A DNA stretch of 43,786 bases from Anaerolineae bacterium UTCFX2 (lineage in GTDB: Bacteria > Chloroflexota > Anaerolineae > Anaerolineales > UBA4823): assembly GCA_002050125.1 (NCBI GenBank), contig MWTA01000045.1, positions 1 to 43,786 of the forward strand, read 5' to 3'. Both the position numbers and the translations under genes were made by a program. Of this stretch, positions 38,801 to 43,786 are shown in pieces (the stretch's first letter is position 1; the number at the start of each line of letters is the position of its first letter). Under the pieces are notes generated by a model, which made no database searches, was not told where the DNA came from, and worked only from the letters and a program-made list of their open reading frames with translations.

Positions 38801-41311
38801 GTTCGAGCTGATCGTAATGTAATCGGACGCGTTCAAGATGCGGATGAAACGCTCTAGCTTTTCTGGGTTGTCGTCCCAATACATATTAAAGTCCAAGCCG
38901 CGCGGATAAATCCCGCCGTATCCATCGTAGCCATCGATGCGCAGAGGCAGCCCATCGTCCCAGTCGCCTTCGTTTGCCAGGCTGGTTCCCGCCAGCGCGA
39001 TGACGCCGCCGCGCGGCTCAACCGTGAGGTTCAGACGGTATCTTTCGCTGGCAGTTACCGGAAGCGACGCAAGGAAGTTAATCTGGTACATGCCGAGGTC
39101 CGGTTTGTACTCCAAAGAGACTGGTGAATAGAGCCCCTCGTCCCGATCGTCCGGCAGCAGGTTGACGCCCAGCGGGGTCGGCGGGGTGGCGCCCTCGCTG
39201 CCAGGCTGGGGCAGCAACAACAGCCTGGTCACTACGCCGCTAATGGGCGGCTGAAAGCTGATCACAGTGGGAGCACGCGAGCGCAGGTCGGTCAGCCCCA
39301 ACGTTACGGGCTGGAGCGTTTCAACTCCTGAACCAGGGAAGGTTTCGATCACCAGGTAAGCGCCCTCTTCAAACTGGGTTACCGGGGCGCTGGGCGGGAG
39401 GGCAATGGTCAGGTTGTAGCTCTGCTGCGCGTCGAGTTGAACCGCCTGGTTCAGATCCACCGTCAGGCTTTGCGGCTCGCTCCGGTTAGGATCGAGGCGG
39501 ACCGTGGCGGTCATCAGCGGCTCTGATTCGGGCGGGATGGGGTTCAGCGTGAGGGTCAGCTCGCGCTCCTGTGGTTCGCCGCTTTCATCGCTCACCTTTG
39601 GCAGCAGGATCTGGGTCAGCGCGCCGGAGGCTTTTGGCGCGAAGTTAACTGAGTAGGGCAGTTGCGGCAGGATCCGGAACTCATAAGGGACGGGCAGGAT
39701 CTGGTTTTGTACGCCGTTTTCGCCCTCGATGCGCAGGTTGACCGGACCCGGAACGTTGGCGTAGATCCAGCGGGAGGCTTCGATGCGGGTGATCGGGCGA
39801 TCATAGAGAGCCGAAAATGCAAAGGCATAGGCAAGCGTGAGCAGCAGAACCAGCGCCCCGGCAGCGACGCCGCCGATCTTAGCCCAATCTGGCTGCGAGC
39901 GCGGGCGCGCCAGGCGGCTCTTGGAAAAGTCGATCAATCCGAAGACCGTCCAGGCCGCGAAAATCGCCAGGTTTGGATAGATGGGCATCTGGTAGCGCAT
40001 GGTTGGGTTGAGCTGAAGCGACTGCCAGATGAAGTAAAGCGCGGTCCAGCTCCAAAGCAGGGCGTGCGAGGTCCACTCCGGGGTGCGCCGGTTCCAGCGC
40101 GTGAGCAGCCGCCAACCCGCCCAGAGAAAACCCGCCCAAGCCAGAATGCCCAGCGGCAGCCCCAACCCCCAAAGCGCCATGTTCTGGAAGGAGAACCAGA
40201 TCGGGCGGCGCGCCCATTGCATGGCAGGGGGGAAATCGACTTCGCCGGTGCTCTGGGCGCGCTGGTCGCGGATGTTATCGACCCAGAGCGGGTTCGGCTT
40301 CACGCCGAAAAACCCCGGTCCGCTGAACGCATAGGGCTGGAAAATGCGGAACGCCAACAGGCTGATGAATGCAGCCATGAAGAGATAGATCACTGCCCGG
40401 ATTGCAGCGGATTCCCGGCGCCCGGCAGGCTGATTGAGCACGTATAGAAGCATGGCAATCGGCAAAGCCACAGCCACCGCGCCGGCGTTTAGCTTGGAGG
40501 CGACCGCCATGCCCAGTGCAATTCCGAAACCCAGGCTGGGCAAGAAAAGCGGGTCGCGCAGCACGGCGACAAACATGTTCGTTTTGCTCTGGTCAAGATG
40601 CAAAGCCTGGCTGGCTGCATCCGCCCGCCCGCCCGGGTTATTTGAAACATCCGTATCGTAAGCCGCCTTCGCTCGCGCTTCGCCGCTTTTCACCACCAAG
40701 ACGGCGCAGTAGAAAGCCAGGAAGGCGAAAAAGGTCAGGTAGGTTTCCATCGTGAAGAAATGGGACTGTTGGATGTGCAGCACGGTGGCAGCTAGGAAAG
40801 CGGCTGCCAGCACACCCACACGGCGGTCATACAGACGCCTGGCGGCGAAAAAGACCAGCAGCACCGTCCCCAGATCAACCAGCGCCGCGAGCGGACGCCC
40901 GACGCGAGTCATCTCGTCAAAGCCCGAATGACCGAAGACCCATTCCACCGCATAACGGGTGATGAACATCGGCAGCGTGCCGTACACATAGAAGCCATGG
41001 CCGCGATTGTTCGGGTTCAACGTGGATGTGGCGGTATCGAAGTAGGCTGAAATCGAATCAACCGGGCTGATGTCCGCGCCAACCCACACCAGGAAACGTT
41101 CGTCGGGGTGCAGAAATTGGAACTCGCCCCAATCGATGCCTCGGAATCGAAAATACGCCGCTGCCAGAAGCGCTAAAACCAGCAGCAAGCTCCAGATGAG
41201 CGTGGCAGTCCTTTTCTTGGCGGGGGCGTCTGTGGAGTTCAGCGAAGCCATGCGAATTTCAGTGTTCCATCCGTTTCTTGACTGGGTGGGGGTTTCTGGA
41301 TCATTCTGCAT
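35885..41311 (-). CDS. Giant GT39-DUF2298 fusion membrane protein
   Basis: 1808 residues in three parts. Part 1 (about 35-545) is a GT39-like glycosyltransferase: after the first helix the outer loop reads FQFLHPDERFLVWVG, where Asp70-Glu71 is the GT-C catalytic Asp-Glu pair, and later GHGFYVYGTLPMF. Part 2 (about 545-1030) is a long soluble, beta-rich outer domain with no recognised family. Part 3 (about 1040-1800) is a full DUF2298 unit with SFPPYDPWYSGGYLNYYYYG, TEFPYFTVLYADLHAH, NTWDLPLY, RMNTVFKFYLQVW and KYNIQYIIVGQQER. The gene overlaps its upstream neighbour by 11 bases and the next by 4. A start 20 codons in (Met21) is possible, since AGGAG is only about 1 base from the first ATG. 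Fusing the two activities suggests that they act in one step of glycan assembly. Confidence 0.88.
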   Translation of the reverse strand: MQNDPETPTQSRNGWNTEIRMASLNSTDAPAKKRTATLIWSLLLVLALLAAAYFRFRGIDWGEFQFLHPDERFLVWVGADISPVDSISAYFDTATSTLNPNNRGHGFYVYGTLPMFITRYAVEWVFGHSGFDEMTRVGRPLAALVDLGTVLLVFFAARRLYDRRVGVLAAAFLAATVLHIQQSHFFTMETYLTFFAFLAFYCAVLVVKSGEARAKAAYDTDVSNNPGGRADAASQALHLDQSKTNMFVAVLRDPLFLPSLGFGIALGMAVASKLNAGAVAVALPIAMLLYVLNQPAGRRESAAIRAVIYLFMAAFISLLAFRIFQPYAFSGPGFFGVKPNPLWVDNIRDQRAQSTGEVDFPPAMQWARRPIWFSFQNMALWGLGLPLGILAWAGFLWAGWRLLTRWNRRTPEWTSHALLWSWTALYFIWQSLQLNPTMRYQMPIYPNLAIFAAWTVFGLIDFSKSRLARPRSQPDWAKIGGVAAGALVLLLTLAYAFAFSALYDRPITRIEASRWIYANVPGPVNLRIEGENGVQNQILPVPYEFRILPQLPYSVNFAPKASGALTQILLPKVSDESGEPQERELTLTLNPIPPESEPLMTATVRLDPNRSEPQSLTVDLNQAVQLDAQQSYNLTIALPPSAPVTQFEEGAYLVIETFPGSGVETLQPVTLGLTDLRSRAPTVISFQPPISGVVTRLLLLPQPGSEGATPPTPLGVNLLPDDRDEGLYSPVSLEYKPDLGMYQINFLASLPVTASERYRLNLTVEPRGGVIALAGTSLANEGDWDDGLPLRIDGYDGYGGIYPRGLDFNMYWDDNPEKLERFIRILNASDYITISSNRQWGTLPRIPERFPMTTAYYRALLGCPPAQDLVDCYRVAAPGMFASQLGFDLIKTFTSDPALGPLRLNDQFAEEAFTVYDHPKVLIFRKNAAYSEENARRILGSVDFNRIIRKPPLKYKSHPEDLMLPAPRLQEQQQGGTWAALFNPNSPLNRSQPLAALAWYLSVALLGLIAFPILRLALPGLDDRGYPLTRTAGMLLLSFLVWLAGSFSIAFDRVTISAALGLLALVGGLQAYWQREELRAWLRSRSRYFLVVEGLTLLFFLAFLLVRLFNPDLWHPAKGGEKPMDFSYFNAVLKSTSFPPYDPWYSGGYLNYYYYGFMVVGTLVKWLGITPAVAYNLILPTLFSLIAMGAFSLAWNLAQKARASRIDPTKELQDRLSPYVPAISAALGMAVLGNLGTVKMIFQGLQKLGAPRSMIDEATIFTRLSWAAIGLKELFEGMTLPYGTGDWYWNPSRIIPAMGDVEPITEFPYFTVLYADLHAHLIALPIALLALGCMFGIILGNARWRHWLGGAFWFLLAALSIGALRPTNTWDLPLYLALGVIAVVYSFWKNTPFRADPAAPSWWGDLPFRLRRLIAALGAGALLAALAFLLYQPYAHWYALGYTKINLWKGPHTPFSAYLNHWGLFLIVLIPWMIWETRDWLAKTPLSALSRLQPYRGVILFLILALFTLTAGLLFGLHVSIAWFVLPLAAWAGVLILRPDQPEAKRIVLFLIGSGLLLTLMVEVIVLVGDIGRMNTVFKFYLQVWTLLAVSAGAALAWLIPAVDDWLPGWRWAWQIAFVLLVGGASLYTMQATLAKIDDRMVEHGPVTLDGMAFMPLATYTDEWGVMDLGQDYKAIRWLQEHVQGSPVIVEANLRNLYRWGSRYTIYTGLPGVVGWEWHQQQQRTANPGAWVTERIFDIDNFYLTEDLQLAADFLRKYNIQYIIVGQQERGHYPGPGLEKFELAEGILWQEVYREGDTVIYRVIEGNS

Positions 41312-43487
41312 TCTCCTGAAGAACGTAGAAAAGCAAGAAGTCCTTTGTTTCCACCCTGGATTTGTAATATTGCAGCCAGCCTTGCGGGTAGAGCGCCTGA
41401 AGAGCTGCCAAATTTTTATTGTCCTGGGGGTTGAGCATGAAAAGCTTGGGACCTGCCTGCTCCTGGGTGGCTGGGATGTTCTCGGTCTTGAGTTCGAAAT
41501 CCACCCCCGGCAGACCGGCGTTGTTGGCTACCAGGCGCGTGTCAACCCAGTTCGGAAAACCCACCACCCACACGTTGGCGGATCCCTGGTGCATTGCCAG
41601 AAAGTCGCGAGCGACCCCGCCCATTTCGGAGCTGTTCCAGGCGGAGCGCTGATAGCTTACAAAGTAATCGTCAAATACCAGCGTGTACTCCTGAACGGTG
41701 TGCGCCAGCAGCAAAATCCCAGCCAAGCCAACCGCGAGCCAGTTCCCGAGCTGCCCGGGCGTCTTATTCTGCATGGTGGACATCAGCCCGTCCAGCGCCA
41801 GCCCTCCCAGCAGGAAGACCGGGACGAACGCCCCGCTCGTCCGGTAAAGATTCGGGTTTTCTTCTGGGAAAGCCAGCGAGAGGATCGAAGGCAGCAGGAG
41901 AATCGGGATGGAAATCAACAGCAGCAGATCGGTCCAGTTTCGCTGGCGGAGGTAACGGATCAATACCAACCCGGCGCCCAGGTAAAACAACCCGCCCGCA
42001 ACGATGCCCAGAGCCGGGTAGCCCGGGATCGAGATGGGCCAGACCACGCCCGCGTCCCAGGAGAACATCGCCAGCGCTCTGCCGGTGTTGTGCATGAAAA
42101 CCTGAAAAATCGGGTCGCCGATCGGACGCTCCCAATCGCCCATGCGGGTGAACATGCGCTCGAAGAAATGTTCCGGCGCGGAGATCATGTAGCTGAAAAG
42201 CGGAATGAAAATCACCAGGCTGACCAGGATCAGCGCAGTAAAGGAGATCAACGCCGACTTTCGCCGCGCGGCGGGCTGGCGGCGGATCAAGAACAAGCCA
42301 AAAGCAACCAGCGCGAGCAATGGCAGAATGCGGTCGGCGGAATAACCGTAGAAGCCTAAACCGAGAAAGACGCCGGCAAGGATCAGGTCGTTGCGGCTGT
42401 TACGGCGCAGCCCGCGCGCCAGGAAGTAGAACAGCGCGGCGGTGAAGAGCATGTAAAACGGCAGGCGCAGCCCGACCCGCGCCACCACGTTTGGCCAGTA
42501 TGCCACCCCAGCCAGCACAAAAGCCAGCCAGCCGACGCGCGGGGAGGCTATCTCTTTGCCGAGCAGGTAAATAAATGGTAGCGCCAGAAAGCCTACGCTG
42601 GCAGTGACAATTTTCAGGGTCAGAAAATCGAGCGGCAGGGCGAAGAGGCGGTGCAGACCAGCCACCAGATAGAACTGGAGCGCCTCGCGCCCGCCGTTGC
42701 TGGGAAAGAAGATCATCGTCTGCCCCGAAAGCAGCCTGAGCACATCCAGGATCTTCTCCGCATGGTCGCTGTTCATTTCGGGCGGCACGCCGCCGAGGCG
42801 ATAGAAGCGGACAAAGAGCGCCAGTCCCACTGCCAGCATGGCGATCAGCGATCGTCTGTTTATTGATAATCGCCAGGGCAGATTTCGCAGGCTTTGTACC
42901 CAGCCGCGCCCGGCTTCGATCCAGGAGCGCGCCGGCGCCCAAAAGGCGCCCCCCACAAAGAACAAAGCCAGACTCAAAACGATCAGATTCAGCCAGGTGA
43001 ATTGCGGCTGCTTACCGTCGAAAAACGGGACCATAAAGATGATAAAAGCCGATACCGCGAGCGCACCTCCGACGACAAAGCTGACCGGGCTGAACGGAGG
43101 GGCGTCGGTCTGGTCGGTTTTGGCTGGGATTTCTGCCAGACGGATCTCATTGGAGAAAGCAGCCCAGGCAAGCAAGACGAAGGCGATGCCCAGGAAGGCT
43201 GCGCCTAAAACCCAATCGCGCCCGGGGGTGGGGCGCAGGGCAAATTGGGCTGCCAGCGCAAAGAACAAAGCTCCCAGACTGCGCCTCGGAAGGGGCAGCC
43301 GCAGCGCTTCTGTCCGCGCCGCCGGCGCTGCGCCAGGCTGCGCCGGGCTGGCTGTTCGGGCAGCCGCAACGCTTTTTATGGGGCGGGCTTCACCAACTTT
43401 CGGCGGCGCGGCGGGCAGGTCCAGCCGTTCGTGTTTCCAGGGGTTCAGTTTCGATTTGAGATAATCGAGAACGCTGGGCTCTTCCAT
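41301..43487 (-). CDS. GT39/ArnT-like membrane glycosyltransferase, first in cluster
   Basis: 728 residues. The N-terminus (1-65) is cytoplasmic and rich in Pro, Ala and Arg. Four helices (about 70-180) precede the usual GT-C core, whose first helix (about 212-228) ends in VRFYRLGGVPPEMNSDHAEKI. Asp241 and Glu244 are the likely acidic catalytic residues. About ten more helices follow, then a soluble tail (about 615-728). The four extra N-terminal helices are unusual for the family. The stop lies 11 bases inside the next gene. No ribosome binding site is seen ahead of the ATG, but a TATAAT (43496-43501) lies where it would place the RNA start within about 2 bases of the ATG, so the mRNA may be leaderless. 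Substrates are unknown. Confidence 0.8.
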   Translation of the reverse strand: MEEPSVLDYLKSKLNPWKHERLDLPAAPPKVGEARPIKSVAAARTASPAQPGAAPAARTEALRLPLPRRSLGALFFALAAQFALRPTPGRDWVLGAAFLGIAFVLLAWAAFSNEIRLAEIPAKTDQTDAPPFSPVSFVVGGALAVSAFIIFMVPFFDGKQPQFTWLNLIVLSLALFFVGGAFWAPARSWIEAGRGWVQSLRNLPWRLSINRRSLIAMLAVGLALFVRFYRLGGVPPEMNSDHAEKILDVLRLLSGQTMIFFPSNGGREALQFYLVAGLHRLFALPLDFLTLKIVTASVGFLALPFIYLLGKEIASPRVGWLAFVLAGVAYWPNVVARVGLRLPFYMLFTAALFYFLARGLRRNSRNDLILAGVFLGLGFYGYSADRILPLLALVAFGLFLIRRQPAARRKSALISFTALILVSLVIFIPLFSYMISAPEHFFERMFTRMGDWERPIGDPIFQVFMHNTGRALAMFSWDAGVVWPISIPGYPALGIVAGGLFYLGAGLVLIRYLRQRNWTDLLLLISIPILLLPSILSLAFPEENPNLYRTSGAFVPVFLLGGLALDGLMSTMQNKTPGQLGNWLAVGLAGILLLAHTVQEYTLVFDDYFVSYQRSAWNSSEMGGVARDFLAMHQGSANVWVVGFPNWVDTRLVANNAGLPGVDFELKTENIPATQEQAGPKLFMLNPQDNKNLAALQALYPQGWLQYYKSRVETKDFLLFYVLQENAE

Positions 43488-43495
43488 AAAGCTTG

Positions 43496-43501
43496 ATTAT
43501 A
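43496..43501 (-). promoter_or_regulatory. -10-like element just ahead of the GT39 cluster
   Basis: TATAAT on the minus strand 8 bases upstream of the first cluster gene. No -35 box and no extended -10 motif are present, so it may be chance. If used, it would give a leaderless transcript. Confidence 0.25.
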
Positions 43502-43513
43502 AAACATTCCCGC

Positions 43514-43786
43514 TCAGTTTTTATGGGCGACATAGAAGGTGCAAACGCCCTCGGGATGGGGCTCGGGGCGAAAATGGCGCCGGGTGTAGCTCTCGGTCAG
43601 CCAGAGATTCCAACGTTCGGGCGCCAAAATCCAGCGACCGGTGGTCAGACGCCAGAAAAGCGCCGGTACGCCAAAATAGTGTCCCCATTCGGTGACTTGC
43701 AGGGCATCGGGCGCATAATAGGTCCAGCAGCGATCCAGCGAAAAGCCGGCTTTCGCCAACCGGTCGCCCCACACCTCCGTCGAATC
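43514..43786 (-). CDS. Partial C-terminus, probable SAM-dependent methyltransferase
   Basis: The last 90 codons of a gene that continues past the right edge. The tail includes RCWTYYAPDALQVTEWGHYFG, then WRLTTGRWILAPERWNLWL, and ends CTFYVAHKN. It resembles the C-terminal end of class I SAM-dependent methyltransferases near Chloroflexi glycosylation genes, in which a substrate-binding helix pair is followed by a last strand (here GVCTFYVAHK). The methyl-donor site would be off the window, so the call rests on the tail alone. It ends 26 bases before the GT39 cluster on the same strand and is probably part of that operon. Confidence 0.5.
   Translation of the reverse strand, partial: DSTEVWGDRLAKAGFSLDRCWTYYAPDALQVTEWGHYFGVPALFWRLTTGRWILAPERWNLWLTESYTRRHFRPEPHPEGVCTFYVAHKN

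Noticed and set aside
41070-42359. 429-codon plus-strand open frame
   Set aside because: It is antisense to two glycosyltransferase genes; its composition (Gln, Arg, His) is typical of antisense reading of membrane proteins.

Overview
The window reads as a chromosomal segment of a GC-rich Chloroflexota bacterium, most likely class Anaerolineae. This is inferred from the proteins, not from an rRNA. Supporting signs are a Flp pilin of the KGQGLVEYALI type, a group III phosphofructokinase with pyrophosphate-type residues, an RNA polymerase beta' with a long N-terminal coiled-coil insert, and a pair of DUF2298 membrane proteins of the kind known mainly from Chloroflexi and Archaea. No rRNA, tRNA, CRISPR array, insertion sequence or phage gene was seen. 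Coding density is very high and no gene-free stretch reaches 300 bases.

Left part (1-10.2 kb), all on the minus strand: a 49-residue Flp pilin with its own promoter; a PPi-type phosphofructokinase with a terminator; a B12-dependent acyl-CoA mutase large subunit whose substrate-site residues (Phe89/Gln207) match isobutyryl-CoA mutase and not methylmalonyl-CoA mutase; a soluble GAF-GAF-PAS histidine kinase; a possible small membrane peptide; a receiver-PAS-kinase-receiver hybrid kinase; an aromatic amino acid decarboxylase; and a DUF4013 membrane protein.

Middle (10.3-22 kb), mixed strands: a single hot-dog thioesterase, a PflX-like radical SAM protein, a standalone homocysteine S-methyltransferase domain, then three sugar-phosphate mutases side by side (Pgm, DeoB, GlmM). 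deoB and glmM are divergent and their promoters appear to share one -35 hexamer. A tandem hot-dog thioesterase, a YedK/HMCES-type abasic-site protein, and a coupled pair of envelope genes (TPR protein with a Pro/Thr tail, and an LCP ligase) follow.

Right part (22-43.8 kb), all minus strand: rpoC with its own consensus promoter and no rpoB next to it; a 1100-residue membrane histidine kinase; then plsC, cmk and a 12-kb run of four overlapping large membrane genes. In transcription order the four are a GT39-like protein, a 1808-residue GT39-DUF2298 fusion, a standalone DUF2298 protein and a GT39-like protein. A partial gene, probably a methyltransferase, lies upstream at the right edge. Their 1 to 11 base overlaps imply co-translation. 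The likely theme is lipid-linked sugar transfer across the membrane (surface glycoconjugates), feeding into a cmk-plsC pair. Three histidine kinases with no partner response regulator gene nearby are spread through the window.
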